DNA from: Brasenia schreberi
Taxonomy: Eukaryota > Streptophyta > Magnoliopsida > Nymphaeales > Cabombaceae
Length of the DNA stretch: 64,000 bases
Direction of reading: 5' to 3'
NCBI GenBank assembly: GCA_036023115.1
Contig: JAYKKT010000080.1
Span: forward strand, 10,314,501-10,378,500
In this document: positions 20,493 through 32,136 of the stretch, piece after piece
How positions within the stretch are numbered: position 1 is the first letter of the stretch
How the letters are laid out: the number at the start of each line of letters is the position of its first letter
Position numbers and translations under genes: made by a program
Notes under the pieces: model-generated
Told to the model about the DNA's origin: nothing
Database searches by the model: none
Seen by the model: the letters and a program-made list of their open reading frames with translations, nothing else

Positions 20493-23400
20493 CTTCATAT
20501 ATGCCTGATGCAATTGCTCTACATTGAGCTTCTACCATTGATCTTGCTACCACTGATTGTTTCTTGCTTTTTCATGAAACTATATTGCCTCCAACTAGGG
20601 TTATATATCCCGCAGTTAACTTTCTATCATCTGTAGAACCTGCCCAATCAACATTTGTATAAACTTCAATTTTGTTGTGACCATTGGTTTTATATAGAAC
20701 TCCTTGTCCCGGTGTAGCCTTTAAGTATCTTAAGATATGAAAGACAACATCCATATAGGATTTTGACGGTGATTGCATGAATCTACTAACAATACTTACT
20801 GCATATGCAATATCTGGGTATGTAATGGTCAAATATATAAGTTTTCCAACAAGTTGTTGATACCGAGTTGTATCCACCTTATCATCACCATCATCTATTC
20901 GAAGTTTATGATTGACATCCATGGGAGTATATATTGGCTTGCAATTTTCTAATTTAACCTCTTGTAGTAGGTCCAATGTATATTTCCTCTGATTCAGAAA
21001 GATGTTAGTACCTGAGTAGGCCACCTCAATACCTAAAAAATAATGTAATCTTCCCAAATCCTTGATATCAAACAATCGATGTAGATCCTGTTTCAATTTG
21101 TGAATTTCTTCACTATCATCTCTTGTCACAATAATATCATCAACATATACTAGTAATACTGTTAGTTTTTTTCCTTTTTTGAAAAATAACGTGTGATCAC
21201 TCATACTCTTCTGATATCCAAGACTAATAATGCTCTTACTGAATTTTTCAAACCATGCTCTAGGAGACTGTTTTAGTCCATAAATTGCCTTCTTTAACCT
21301 TCAGACCTTATTAGTAGAATTTGCATATCCGGGTAGTAGCTCCATATATACTTCTTCTTTAAGTTCTCCCTATAAAAATGCATTCTTTACATCAAGCTGC
21401 CATATGGTCCAATTCTTTTGTGCTGCAATGTTGATAATGACTCGTATAGATGTGAGTTTTGTTAGAGATGCGAATGTTTCTTCATAGTCGATTCCATATG
21501 ATTGACTATAGCCACGAGCCACTAGTCTTGCCTTATATCTTTCTAATGATCCATTAGCTTTAAATTTTACTGTATACACCCATTTACAACTTACTGCTTT
21601 CCTTCTTAGTGGTAAGTCACTGACTTCCCATATCTTATTTTAAGTGCTTGGAGTTCAGATTTCATGGCTCCAACCCAATGTTTCTGTTGAGAAGCTTCAT
21701 TAAAATTCTTTGGAATAGGATATAATTCAGCCTTTAATACAAAATTCTGATAATTGGAAGATAATTGATCATAAGAAATGAATTGTGAAATTGGATACTT
21801 ACCACATGATCTCTTTCCTTTTCTATGAGCTATTGGAACATTCAAATCGTCTGCTTCAAATGGAATAGTCTCTGAGAGATTGGAGGAATCTGAGGTAGGT
21901 ACTCCCCCTTGGTTCGTGGTGTTTGTAAAATTAGGCATAATTATATTCCTCTTTCCCTTTTAATACACTTGAGTCTCTTTTTCTTCCTGTTGTTGATCAT
22001 CTTCATTAACAATATGTTCATCTGTCTCATCGCCAGTAATATTTATCGAAAGCACAGTATCTTCAATAGTAGAGTCTGACTCATAAGTAGGATTGCTAAA
22101 GAAGGGAGTATTTTCAAAGAATGTTACATCCATGGAAATGTATTTCCTATGTGAATTTGCATCATAACAAACATATCCCTTTTTTTTACCAGAATACCCA
22201 ATAAAGACACATTTCACAGCTCTTGGATCAAGTTTGCCCCTAAACTGATTGTGAATATGAACATAACATACACATCCAAACACTTTAGAAATAAGATTAA
22301 ATAGATTAGTATAAAGTTTAATCATGTAAAATGGAGATTTTCCCCCAAGAACAACAGAGGGAAGTCTATTCACGAGATACATAACTGTAAGAATTGCATC
22401 TGGCCAAAAATACTTTGGAACTTTGTGTTCAAGCAAGAGAGTTCGAGCAATTTCCAAAATATGTCTGTTTTTTCTTTCAGCAACTCCATTTTGTTGAGGG
22501 TTGTACACATAAGAAGTTTGATGAAGAATCCCATGGCTTTGAAGATATGATTCCAAAACAGAATTACAAAATTCACCACCATTATCAGATCGAAGAATCT
22601 TAATTGCATATCCAAACTGAGTCTTAATTAGATTGTGAACCATAGAGAAAATAGATGGTATTTCGGCCTTTGATTTCATAAGGTAAACAAACATGAGTCT
22701 GGAATAGTCATCAACGAAAGTAACAAAGTACTTAAAATTGCCCAAAGAAAGTGTCAAACATGGACCCCATACATCAGAATGTATTAACTCAAATAGAACT
22801 GACGACTTAGAGTTACAACTAGGAAATGATGCTCTACGGTGTTTAGCTCTCTAACATACATCACATTGAATAACCATGTCTTTTGAAAATACAAAAGGAA
22901 CAAACTCATGAATCTTAGAAACAGGTAGGTGTCCTAATGTACTATGCCAAAGTCTTATTTCTTCTTCTGCTGGAGTAACTGCCAATGCTCTTCTCTATAT
23001 CGTAGGATGTGGACCAGGAAGTAAGTATAACCCATTTTCAATTCACCACGTCCAAAGGTTCTTCCCGTCCTCATATCCTAAAACATACAACCAGATGGAG
23101 AAAATGTGATTGAGCAATTCATGTCTTTAACCAAAGAGCTTATAAAAAGTAAATTTACTAGAAATTTGAGAATGTATATCACTGAATTAAGTTTAAAATT
23201 CTTCCCTTCAATTTCTCCTGTTCCTTCCATTGGAATTAAGGAGCCATTGTCTATCTTTACATATTAAGATGTAGAAGTAACTTTATATTCTTTAAAACCA
23301 GATTTATCTCCTATCATATGATCTGTAGCTCTTGAGTCAATCACCCAATAATTTGAATATACAGAAATTTTCTCAGAAAAATTACCACTCATACTATAGG

Positions 23401-23548
23401 AAGTGGACTGGTTTGTCTCAGACTTTGAAGATGATGTTGAAGGATGATCACGAAGACGACTTTTTATATCTGCAAGTTGTTTTTTCAGTTCAACCATTTC
23501 ATCTATAGAATTTGGTTCAATTTTTTCTTTTTCAAATGAAGCAGCCAT
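20493..23548 (-). pseudogene. Copia M pol: protease, integrase, RT, truncated RNase H
   Basis: Protease: NYWVIDSRATDHMIGDKSGF (DSR for the usual DSG) near 23350-23290. Integrase core, 22757-21960: FVTFVDDYSRLMFVYLMKSK, SDNGGEF and NGVAERKNRHILE with the Asp and Glu of the D-D-E set, then GCVCYVHIHNQFRGKLDPRA and FIGYSGKKKGYVCYD. RT: YKARLVARGYSQSYGIDYEE, WQLDVKNAFL (stop near 21365), then VYVDDIIVTRDD and LGRLHYFLGIEVAYSG. RNase H starts DWAGSTDDRKLTAGYITLVGG; a Trp-to-TGA stop near 20571 and the truncation at 20493 follow. Several single stops and frame changes split it. Confidence 0.85.
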
Positions 23549-23801
23549 ATGACTACCATAATTTTTGTACTCTACAGGTTTTCCGATAATTTCCCAACAA
23601 TATTATTTAGTATGTGTTCATTTCTCACAATGCGTAAGTTGTTTTTTCAGTTCAACCATTTCATCTATAGAATTTGGTTCAATTTTTTCCTTTTCAAATG
23701 AAGCAGCCATATGACTACCATAATTTTTGTACTCTACAGGTTTTCCGATAATTTCCCAACAATATTATTTAGTATGTGTTCATTTCTCACAATGCGTACA
23801 T
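23474..23801 (-). repeat. 164-bp tandem duplication in copia M gag/protease boundary
   Basis: The block 23474-23637 is repeated almost exactly at 23638-23801 (aagttgttttttcagttc starts both). It covers the zinc knuckle second half and the following Glu/Lys-rich segment. As 164 is not a multiple of three, it also frameshifts. Confidence 0.9.
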
Positions 23802-24595
23802 TGAAGCTTATTCCTATCTTCATAATTCTGTGATCTTCCTCTTCCACAGCCTCTTCTTGAATCTCTACCTCTCTGATAGCTTATATTGCCTTTACCAACA
23901 AAAGGAGATTTTTCAGTTTGGGTATGTTCTCTCTTTTCCAGATTTTTTCTTTCTTCTTCTCTTAGTAAGAGTGAGTATACCGTCCCCAATGATGGCAGAT
24001 CTTCTTTACTAAGAATATTAAGCTTGATTGAGTCATATTCTGGCGAAACTCCCCAAAGCAAATCAAACACTTTCAGAATTTCACTTTCGACTGTTCTTTC
24101 TTTCACACAATGGCTGCATTTATTTTACACAAAATATCTCTATTCATTCCATAATTCTCTTAATTCTTCATAATCCTCACTAACTGATCTAGTACCTTGT
24201 CGACACCTCCTTATTTTCTTAATAATCTCATATTCTTTTGCTATATTACTTTGTCTTGAAAATGCTTCATCAACTGCTCCCCAAATCTCTGCAACTGATT
24301 CTAAATACATGAATGTTTTATTGATAGACTGATTCATTGATTGAAGAAGCCATGAGCTTACTAATGCATCATCTTTGAACCATCTGTCAAAATCTGCATT
24401 CTCTGCATCGGGTTGTGGTTGGCTTGGTTTAATCATTGATAATTTCTCACGAGCACGAAGAACTAATTCAATTGATCTTGCCCATTCTCGGTAATTTCTG
24501 CCTTCTAAACGGATATTTGTAATTTGCAAAGGCTCTTGTTTCTGTTCGTTGCCACCAATAACTAATTGTTGTTCTTCTTTCATTCTTTTCTCCAT
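23549..24595 (-). pseudogene. Copia M gag
   Basis: The start is at 24595 (MEKRMKEEQQLVIGG). The copia gag domain follows: ITNIRLEGRNYREWARSIEL, SWLLQSMNQSINKTFMYLES, AKEYEIIKKIRRCRQGTRS. A stop near 24140 and a change of frame lead to 24106-23780 (DLLWGVSPEYDSIKLNILSKE, LPSLGTVYSLLLREEE) and a zinc-knuckle start QCTHCEK. The knuckle is disrupted by a 164-bp tandem duplication that shifts the frame. The start Met follows leader sequence without other ATG context evidence. Confidence 0.8.
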
Positions 24596-25088
24596 TGTAT
24601 ATATGCTTGAGTATATAAACTGATTTGTTATTTCAATTCAATATAGATGGAGTGCAGTCTGAAGTTGAAGTCCCACGATGTGATGCACAACTGTATTACA
24701 AATCAGTACTGATGATTCTGATCCTTCAATGATCGCAGTAAATCATGCGTGTTTGCTTCTTGATGTAATAAGACCAAAGTTACCTGATGAAATTGATCAT
24801 TCAATGGTCACAGTAAATTCTATGTGTTTGTTTCTTGATGCAATAAGACTTGGCCTATTATGTGCCAGGTTGTGTCTTGCTAGACAATACTAGGCGAATA
24901 ATTTTCCTGTCCAGTCAACGAGAAGCCTGGACAACAATACTGGCCAAATAGCTTTCTAGTCCAATCAACGACAGGCCAATACAATATGGTGATGATTTTA
25001 TATCGATTATGTTCTGTCCATCCAACGACATATTGTTGTCTTCTAGCAAGAGGCTCAACGTTTTTCCTTATCTGTAATGCATATGCAT
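24596..25088 (-). other. Copia M leader with internal direct repeats
   Basis: There is no coding frame here. Two roughly 77-bp units are repeated (about 24705-24775 and 24784-24852, sharing gtgtttg-ttcttgatg-aataagac). A cluster of three variants of gtcca-tcaacga lies at about 24910, 24960 and 25018. Confidence 0.6.
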
Positions 25089-25100
25089 GCTCTGATACCA
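25089..25100 (-). promoter_or_regulatory. Primer-binding site of copia M
   Basis: On the minus strand it reads TGGTATCAGAGC, the standard site complementary to plant initiator tRNA-Met, directly after the LTR end. Confidence 0.9.
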
Positions 25101-25418
25101 TGTGCAAACAATATCAAATCAAATAAACAAATAATAATGGTGACTTAGCTGAGAAGATGGAGGAGGTGCGGTCTGTGCATGTGCCACCCTCTAATCACTT
25201 TCTTTTCTCTGTAAAAGTACAATCGGATGATAGGGTTTGAACCCTTAAATATCAGTTGTACAAAGATTCTCTAAATTACAAGAATACCATTAATGAGGCT
25301 TATTTAAAGCTAACTTTAAAAACAAAGAAAGAAAGACAAATAAATAACAATGATAAGAATGACTATATCGGCTGCTGATATCTCTTCTGTTTTGCAGAAT
25401 TCTTTAACAGATTCAACA
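25101..25418 (-). repeat. 5' LTR of copia M (318 bp)
   Basis: On the minus strand it starts TGTTGAATCTG at 25418 and ends TTTGCACA at 25101, next to the primer site. The inner end is fixed by the primer site; the outer end is chosen by the TGTTGA start shared with H1 and has no second copy. Confidence 0.7.
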
Positions 25419-25590
25419 TTCAATTATCAACAACTATTTACAGGCAGAACCAAAAATGCATGTGCAAAAAGTAATGGAATTATACACTTTTGTTAAATAT
25501 CAAGTCTTTTTACGGAAAAGCTCATACCTAGTGAAGAAATATTCCTAGTATCCTTCCCATATTCGAAAACCTTTTGGGAGTTCCAACCAC

Positions 25591-25793
25591 CTTTTAACAA
25601 TGTTGCAATTGTAGAAGCATAATTTGGTGCTTCCGATAAAGACTGAACAATAGAACTTAAGATAAAACTCTTCCCAACCACAATAATCAAAAGCCCACCC
25701 AGGACTGTTTGACTCACCTGTGGCTGGGTGAACCATGCTAGCAGCAACACCAAATGCAAGGTTTTTTTGCTCTGTGTTGGGCAATGATCCACC
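25591..25793 (-). pseudogene. Lycopene epsilon-cyclase-like fragment, two exons
   Basis: On the minus strand the exon 25793-25718 encodes GGSLPNTEQKNLAFGVAASM and HPATG, a stretch typical of plant lycopene cyclases and closest, from memory, to the epsilon form that makes the epsilon ring of lutein precursors in plastids. It has an acceptor (CTTACAG) before it and a consensus donor (CACAG then GTGAGT) after it. A 62-bp intron leads to the exon 25655-25591, encoding SIVQSLSEAPNYASTIATLL, ending at AAAAG then GTGG. Joining at the obvious sites leaves the second exon out of frame by one base, which argues for a decayed copy. Upstream sequence is split by copia E, downstream by copia M; no other exon was found within the window. 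Confidence 0.72.
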
Positions 25794-25826
25794 CTGTAAG
25801 ACTATTCCTAAAAGCATCCAATAGAA

Positions 25827-25831
25827 GATTC
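25827..25831. repeat. Target-site duplication of copia E, left copy
   Basis: GATTC directly precedes the 5' LTR and is repeated at 31045-31049 directly after the 3' LTR. Confidence 0.85.
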
Positions 25832-26093
25832 TGTTAAGGAAGTTAAAGAGTCGTGCATGTAACTTTGAGTCTTATGTCACTTTAGTTATAGCTAATACTT
25901 ATTAGGGGTATATTAGAAAGTTAAGTTAGATAGGGTATAAGTAGGTCATTAGGGTTAATTTTATTAAGAGAGAGTGAGGTGTTGCTGGACGACAGCCCTA
26001 GAGGAGCTGTAGGAGCAGATTGGAGGAATGCCTCCAATCTGCATTTTCTTGTAAGTTGACTATTGATTTTATTGTTGAATATATTTCTTAAGA
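25832..26093 (+). repeat. 5' LTR of copia E (262 bp)
   Basis: It starts TGTTAAGGAAG and ends TTTCTTAAGA, where the primer-site TGGTATCAAATG begins at 26094. It is the same length as the 3' LTR at 30783-31044. Confidence 0.9.
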
Positions 26094-26105
26094 TGGTATC
26101 AAATG
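26094..26105 (+). promoter_or_regulatory. Primer-binding site of copia E
   Basis: TGGTATCAAATG matches the Met-type site TGGTATCAGAGC at nine of twelve positions. It is directly adjacent to the 5' LTR. Confidence 0.75.
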
Positions 26106-26614
26106 TCAACCTGTTTTTTGTGGACTATTACAAATCGTGAGAGGTGTGCTACATGATCTTCTACGCTTGCAGCAACAGCCTTCATTGCAGTGATCAAGGT
26201 TGGTTCTAACCCTCAATCTGATTCTCCTATTGCACTCAGAGTGAGAGGCTCTATCCTACCTTTCCCTTCCTATCAAGCTTTGTTCTTCCCCTGGTTTACG
26301 CATCCGTCCTGGACAAGTCAGATCTGAACACGGCATCCATCATCTGTATAACTGATAGGTCTTCAACAAGCTGTGCGCTTCTTGATCAACGACAGATTTA
26401 TCCCTTGGAATAAAATCATATCTGCACTTTGCTTGCACGATATCTACGCAGATATAACTGCTTGGTCTTCCACAGGCTGCGCGCCTCTTGAGCAATGACA
26501 ACCTATAAGTTATTGCCTTTGTTCGACAACTTATTCCCTACCTGTCTCTATCAAGTCCCGCATTCCCACACTCCGCCTTGCTTAAGTTTTTTTTGTGTTT
26601 CACTTTTATCTTCC

Positions 26615-27655
26615 ATGGCTGGCAAAGGTAAAGCCATTGACAGTCCCTTTCCTACGGGCGACCAATCTGGGTTGTTTGAAAAATCAGAAAATCTTCAGAT
26701 TACCACGACTAAATTCGATGGTCGCAATTATATGGAATGGGCTCGCTCTGTGGAACTTGCCATTGTGGCAAGGGGGAGATGGGCACATTTAATGGGTCAC
26801 TCTTCCATTCCCGAACCTCATGACAGTCTTTATTCAACCTGGAAACGCGAAGATGCATTAATCTCATCGTGGTTGCTACAGTCAATGCTTCCATCAGTTG
26901 CTAAAACTTTTATGTTTTTAGAATCCACTCATGAGATTTGGTGTGCCGTAGCAGAAGCTTGTTCCATAAAAAAGAATGTTGCAAAAGAATATGAGATTCA
27001 GGAGAGAATCCGAAAGTGCATCCAAGCCAATCGATCTATCAATGACTATTATGCTGATCTACGAGGTCTTTGGGATGAATTACTCTACTATACGACTATC
27101 AAGTGTTCTGCTTGCTATCGTTAGCGCACCGCTGAGCTTGAAAAGAAGAAAGTGTTTGATTTATTGTGGGGTGTCAATCTAGAATTTGAATCCGTAAAAG
27201 TGAATATCTTGGGCAGAGAAGAGCTTCCTCCTTTGGGCATTGTTTACTCCTTATTAATTCGAGAAGAAAGATCACCAGAATCTTGAGAAGAATCATGCTA
27301 TTAGTACAGATCAACATGCCCTTCATGTCAGAGGCGACAATTCTCATTTTCGTGGTAGAGGGGGACACCCGATTGTGGCCGTGGTTGCTTTCCTTCTGAC
27401 GACCGAGAAAAACTTGTTTGCTCCCATTGTGACAAATTGTGTCATACCAGAGATCATTATTAGGAATTACATGGCAAACCAGATTACTATCGCAGTCGCA
27501 ATACCTCAGTCAATTCTACAGAGAGTTCAACTCCCACTACTGATGGCACTCAGGAACTTATAAAAAGACTAGAAGGTCTAGAACAAAAATTCTCTAAACA
27601 ATCCTCTACTTCATCCACCAAAGCTATAGTGGCTCAAGGTTATAGTACAGGGTAA
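26615..27655 (+). pseudogene. Copia E gag
   Basis: The start is at 26615 (MAGKGKAIDSPFPTGDQSG), chosen because homologous gag of G starts MASKGKE at the same place; the upstream in-frame ATG at 26495 lies in the leader. Gag domain: ITTTKFDGRNYMEWARSVEL, SWLLQSMLPSVAKTFMFLES, AKEYEIQERIRKCIQANRS. A stop at 27122 is followed in another frame by KKKVFDLLWGVNLEFESVKV and LPPLGIVYSLLIREE. A zinc-knuckle variant CSHCDKLCHTRDHY, in which the last Cys is Tyr, lies near 27420. A TAG follows it. Confidence 0.83.
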
Positions 27656-30600
27656 CCACTCCTCTACCTCTCATTCTAAAACATGGATTATTGATTCCGG
27701 GGCTACAGATCATATGGTAGGAGATTTCGCATATTTTTCAAACTACAAGACTCTTCACGCTCAGCAACCCATAAAATTGGCAGATAGCTCTTTTACTTAT
27801 ATGATTGGACAGGGCAATATATCTACCTGTATTTCTGCTTTACCTTCAGTATATCATGTTCCAAGTTTTTCGATTAATCTTCTTTCTGTCAGCTCTCTCA
27901 CACGTGCCTTGGATTGTTGTGTAACTTTTCATCCTACTGGTTGTGTATTTTAGGATCTGAAGACGGAGAAAACCTTTGGACATGATAAACTACAGAACGA
28001 CTTATATATTCTTGAAGACTATTCTCAGCCTTCCACCTCTTATCGAGTTTTCGCACCATCACCTACCACTGCAGATCTTCGTCTTTGGCATTATTGTCTT
28101 GGTCATCTCCCAGTGTCCAAATTTCCTTATGTTATTCCTCAACTTAGAGTTCCATCCAATAAATCTCAGTTTGAATGTGAAGTCTGTCAACTTGGGAAAC
28201 ACCAAAGGACATCTTATCCTTTAAGTGATTCTCGACGATCTACACCTTTTGAACTTATTCAATCTGATGTATGGGGTCCCAGTCCAGTCACCTCTTTGTT
28301 TGGTCATAAGTATTTTGTCTCGTTCATTGATGATTGTACTCATCTTACCATTATTTATTTAATGAAAACGAAGTCTGAAGTTGCCTCTATTTTTTCCATT
28401 GTGCATAAGTTTATCTGTACTCAATTCAATACATCGGTTAAGATTCTTTGGTCAGATAATGGGGGAGAGTACATTGAGACTCAGTTGGCCACTTATTTAC
28501 ACGAACAGGGAATTACTCATCAGACTACCTGTCCTTATACCCCTCAGCAGAATGACCTTGTTGAACGAAAGAATCGTCATATTCTGGAAGTTGCCCGCAC
28601 ACTTCTTCTTCAAAGTCATGTTCCCAAATCCTATTGGGGCGATGTTGTCCTTACTGCTGTTTATCTTATCAATCGAATGCCCAGTAATACCATTTAGGGG
28701 GAGAGCCCTATTCATCATCTTACTAAAATATCCAAACCATTTCACATTATTCCTCGTATCTTTGGGTGTACCTGTTTCGTCCATCTCCCTCTTTCCTACC
28801 GTGATAAACTAGATGCAAAGTCCAATAAGTGTATTTTTCTTGGCTATTCGACCTCTAGCAAGGGATACAAATGCTATGATCCTGTGCTTAAAAAACTCTA
28901 TGTTTTCATGGATGTCACTTTCTTTGAACATACTCCTTATTATTCTACTACCATGGACTCTCCTCACCCTCCTACTTGCGTCCTTCCACTAGTTCCTAGT
29001 GAGGGGGAGTATCATGAGATAGTTGATCCTCAGAGTGAGACCACACAACCGTCGAAAGAGATTCTGACATACAAGAAAGGACAACGGAATATTGTTTACT
29101 CTCACGAAGAACCATGTGCTAAAGAGATTTCCCCTGAATCAGATCCTCAAGTGTAAATGTACAGTGACCTTGAGATTCCTATTGCAGCTCGCAAAGGTAA
29201 ACATACATATGCACGATATCCAATTTCTAATTATATTTCATATGCCAATACTTCTCAGAGTTATCAAAACTTCATTATGAATGCTGAAAAACATACGATT
29301 CCTTCGAAGTTTGAAGAAGCAATCAAGTGCCCCTTATGGAAAGCTGCGATTGAAGAAGAATTGAATGCATTGGAAAGAATCAATACCTGGATCATCACAT
29401 AGTTGCCTTCTGATAGGAATACTATAGGATGCAAGTGGGTTTTTACTATTAAATATAAGGCAGATGGAACAGTGGAGAGATATAAAGCAAGATTGGTTGC
29501 TAAGGGATACAATCAGTCATATGACATTGATTATACAGAAACTTTTGTACCAGTGGCTAAACTTACATCAATCAGAATACTTCTTAGTATGACAGCAAAT
29601 TTGGGCTGGAATCTATGGCAATTGGATGTTAAAAACGTTTTCTTACAGGGAGACTTAAATGAAGAAGTATACATGGAAATACCTCCAAGAATGAACATAC
29701 GTTTATCACCTTCTAATAGAGTTTGTAAACTCAATAAAGCAATATATGGGTTGAAACAGTCTCCAAGAGTTTGGTTTGATAAATTCAGTAAAGCAGTGTG
29801 CAGTTTGGGATACAACAGAAGTCTCAATGATCATACAATATTCTTCAAGAAAGGGACAAAAATATCTATTCTTGCAGTTTATGTTGATGACATTATTGTT
29901 ACAAGAGATGATCTTCAAGAAATATCCAAGTTGAAAAAGAATCTTCATAAATTATTTGATATTAAGGATTTGGGTAGACTTCACTATTTCTTGGGCATAG
30001 AAGTTCTCTACTCTGACAAAGGCATCTTCTTAACTCAGCTAATGGAGGTAAACCAGAAATTCTTTAATGGTGACAGTGAAGGGTTCAAGGACATCCACAA
30101 ATATCAGAAACTAGTTGGCAAGCTCATATATTTGACCATTACCCGATTAGACATTGCTTATGCAGTTGGGATCGTGAGTAGATATATGCACTCACCAACA
30201 AAAAATCAGATGGATGCAGTGTATAGAATTCTTCGCTATCTCAAATCAACTTCAGGAATGGGTTTACTTTATTCAAAATCATCAAAGTTGGACATTAAAC
30301 TTTATTCTGATGCTGACTGGGCTGGTTCTTATGATGACAGGAAGTCAACTACAGGTTATGTTACTTTACTTGGGGGTAATATTATATCTTGGAAGAGTAA
30401 AAAGCAGACTGTGGTTGTAAGATCTACTGTAGAAGCTCAATATAGAGCTATAGCACAAGCTATGTGTGAAGAAAATGGATATCATCATTGATTAGTGAAT
30501 TGGGTTATTCTCTTAACCTCCCTTTACCTCTATATAGTGATAGCAGTGCATCAATTCAGATGGCATCAAATCCAGTATATCACGAAAGGACTAAGCATAT

Positions 30601-30778
30601 AGAAATTGACTGCCACTTCATCAGGAAGAAGAAATCTAATAAAGAATTCCAGTTGGAGTATGTTCATTCTATCAAACAGAGGGTTGATTTCTTAACTAAA
30701 GCTACTACTACCAGCAAACTATTAAAAGAGACCTTATCCAAGTTGGGTGTCACCAACATTTTTCTCCCAACTTGAGGG
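27656..30778 (+). pseudogene. Copia E pol: protease, integrase, RT, RNase H
   Basis: Protease: TWIIDSGATDHMVGDFAYF near 27680, intact DSG. Gag-pre-integrase and integrase, 28113-28697: QSDVWGPSPVTSLFGHKYF, SDNGGEY and VERKNRHILEVA, the D-D-E set; a TAG at 28695 interrupts it. Integrase tail: YDPVLKKLYVFMDVTFFEHT. RT, 29403-30491: GCKWVFTIKYKADGTVERYK, WQLDVKNVFLQGDLNEEVYM, LNKAIYGLKQSPRVWFDK and catalytic VYVDDIIVTRDD. Relative to copia M, about 22 codons are missing at IFLTQ/LMEVNQK (near 30040). RNase H: DWAGSYDDRKSTTGYVTLLG, then a frameshift at 30488 to the C-terminus ending KLGVTNIFLPT at 30775. Confidence 0.87.
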
Positions 30779-30782
30779 GGAG
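30768..30782 (+). promoter_or_regulatory. Polypurine tract of copia E
   Basis: The sequence acttgagggggag immediately precedes the 3' LTR. Close relatives precede the LTRs of H1 and G. Confidence 0.85.
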
Positions 30783-31044
30783 TGTTAAGGATGTTAAAGA
30801 GTCGTGCATGTAACTTTGAGTCTTATGTCACTTTAGTTATAGCTAATACTTATTAGGGGTAGATTAAGAAGTTAAGTTAGATGGGGTATAAGTAGGTCAT
30901 TAGGGTTAATTTTATTAAGAGAGAGTGAGGTGTTGCTAGACGGCAGCCCTAGAGGAGCTGTAGGAGCAGATTGGCGGAATGCCTCCAATCTACGTTTTCT
31001 TGTAAGTTGACTATTGATTTTATTGTTGAATATATTTCTTAAGA
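30783..31044 (+). repeat. 3' LTR of copia E (262 bp)
   Basis: It starts TGTTAAGGATG and ends TTTCTTAAGA, then GATTC. It matches the 5' LTR throughout except for about 10 substitutions and no indel. Confidence 0.9.
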
Positions 31045-31049
31045 GATTC

Positions 31050-31860
31050 AAGTTAAAAACTCAAAGGTATGATGCAATGAATAGATCATCTACAATGCAA
31101 TGACTGCCATGTTTTGTTTAAAACTTCCCGGAATAAAGTAGCACTAGTATCAGAACAAAATAACAGTAAGTTGAGACTTAAGGAAAAAATATTTAACAGC
31201 TAACCAATTATGAAGTCACAGAAACTGGATTCTGACAATGAATGGAATGTATGGAGTGAAATGAACAATCAGAAAATTTGCCTCAGTTTATTGCTATTAT
31301 GGGAATGGATAAACAAAAAGGAGAAATGAAAGGAAATAAATGAACCATGATGAAGAATTATTACTTTTACTACTATACTGATGAGAGATGAAACGGATCT
31401 TTTTGTCTGGACAAGTAAATCAACTGATCAGTATACAACTATGTCTTGATTTACATTCCAAGTGATTACACAAGGCAGGTACTCCAGAACCCTAGAATTT
31501 CAATATATGTTTACATTTGATAAGCAAAGCATAATGAGTTCTTCTGGGTTTTAATATATTCAAATAGTTTGGTTTAATAAATTAATAGCTTATTATTGAT
31601 AGTTGGAGAGTTAATAGCTTATCTGATTCAGGATGTTGAATCTCCAAAGGATGCCCTTGCATCAACCGGACGAATCACTAAACTAAAGAAGCACCATGAA
31701 CGTTAGAAGATAAGTTGCTACAAATCTACAAGAAACAGAATCAAAAGGTCTTATTCTTTGCAGAACATCTAACTCCAACTCATTTCACATCATTACCCTA
31801 TTATGAAACCCTCAAAACTCAAATCTCCAAGATAGTGGACTCCTTACTATAGTGCAAACT
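31050..31860. other. AT-rich stretch without recognised feature
   Basis: About 810 bp between copia E and copia F. No open frame of note, no cyclase exon and no repeat unit was recognised on either strand. It may be intron of the cyclase-like gene, since E interrupted that region, but nothing in the sequence proves it. Confidence 0.5.
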
Positions 31861-32123
31861 TGTTAGATATTGGCTATTAAGAGTCATTTTGGGTCATAGT
31901 GTAACTTATGTCTATTTATTAGTACTTAATTATAATTAGGGGTAGTTTAGTCATTCAAGTTAGATATTACCTATAAATAAGTAGATTAGGGTTAAGTGTT
32001 AGAATAAGAAGAAAGAAAAAAAAGTGGTTGGTGGCAGCTAGAAGCTGGTCGAGTCTGAGTTTTGGGGCAGATTGGAGGACCAATATCTGTAACATTTTCT
32101 TCAATAATATGGATTTTACATCA
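31861..32123 (+). repeat. 5' LTR of copia F (263 bp)
   Basis: It starts TGTTAGATATTGG and ends TTTTACATCA just before the primer site. Like the E and G LTRs it contains a promoter-proximal tataaataag (about 31972) and gggcagattgga (about 32063). Confidence 0.8.
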
Positions 32124-32136
32124 TGGTATCATAGCC
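32124..32136 (+). promoter_or_regulatory. Primer-binding site of copia F
   Basis: TGGTATCATAGCC differs from the Met-type TGGTATCAGAGCC by one base. It is adjacent to the LTR end. Confidence 0.85.

Larger units (their letters stand above)
20493..25418 (-). mobile_element. Copia M: minus-strand Ty1/copia element lacking its 3' end
   Basis: On the minus strand it has a 318-bp 5' LTR (25418 to 25101), a Met-type primer site (25100-25089), a repetitive leader, gag, protease, integrase, RT and part of RNase H. It is cut at about 20493, where it meets H2 tail to tail; no 3' LTR or polypurine tract is present. Its own coding regions are in better shape than H2's. The lineage is Ty1/copia by gene order (integrase before RT). 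Confidence 0.85.
25832..31044 (+). mobile_element. Copia E: complete Ty1/copia element with both LTRs and target duplication
   Basis: E has a 262-bp 5' LTR, a Met-type primer site, leader, gag, protease, integrase, RT, RNase H, a polypurine tract and a 262-bp 3' LTR, flanked by GATTC on both sides. It lies in what looks like the intron preceding the cyclase exon at 25793 (the acceptor is about 30 bp from the LTR). The LTRs differ at about 10 positions by eye, so insertion is not recent. Stops, frameshifts and an internal RT deletion make it non-autonomous. Confidence 0.92.

Noticed and set aside
31050..31860. Further lycopene cyclase exons
   Set aside because: I looked for conserved cyclase words on the minus strand and found none; the stretch is AT-rich and without open frames.
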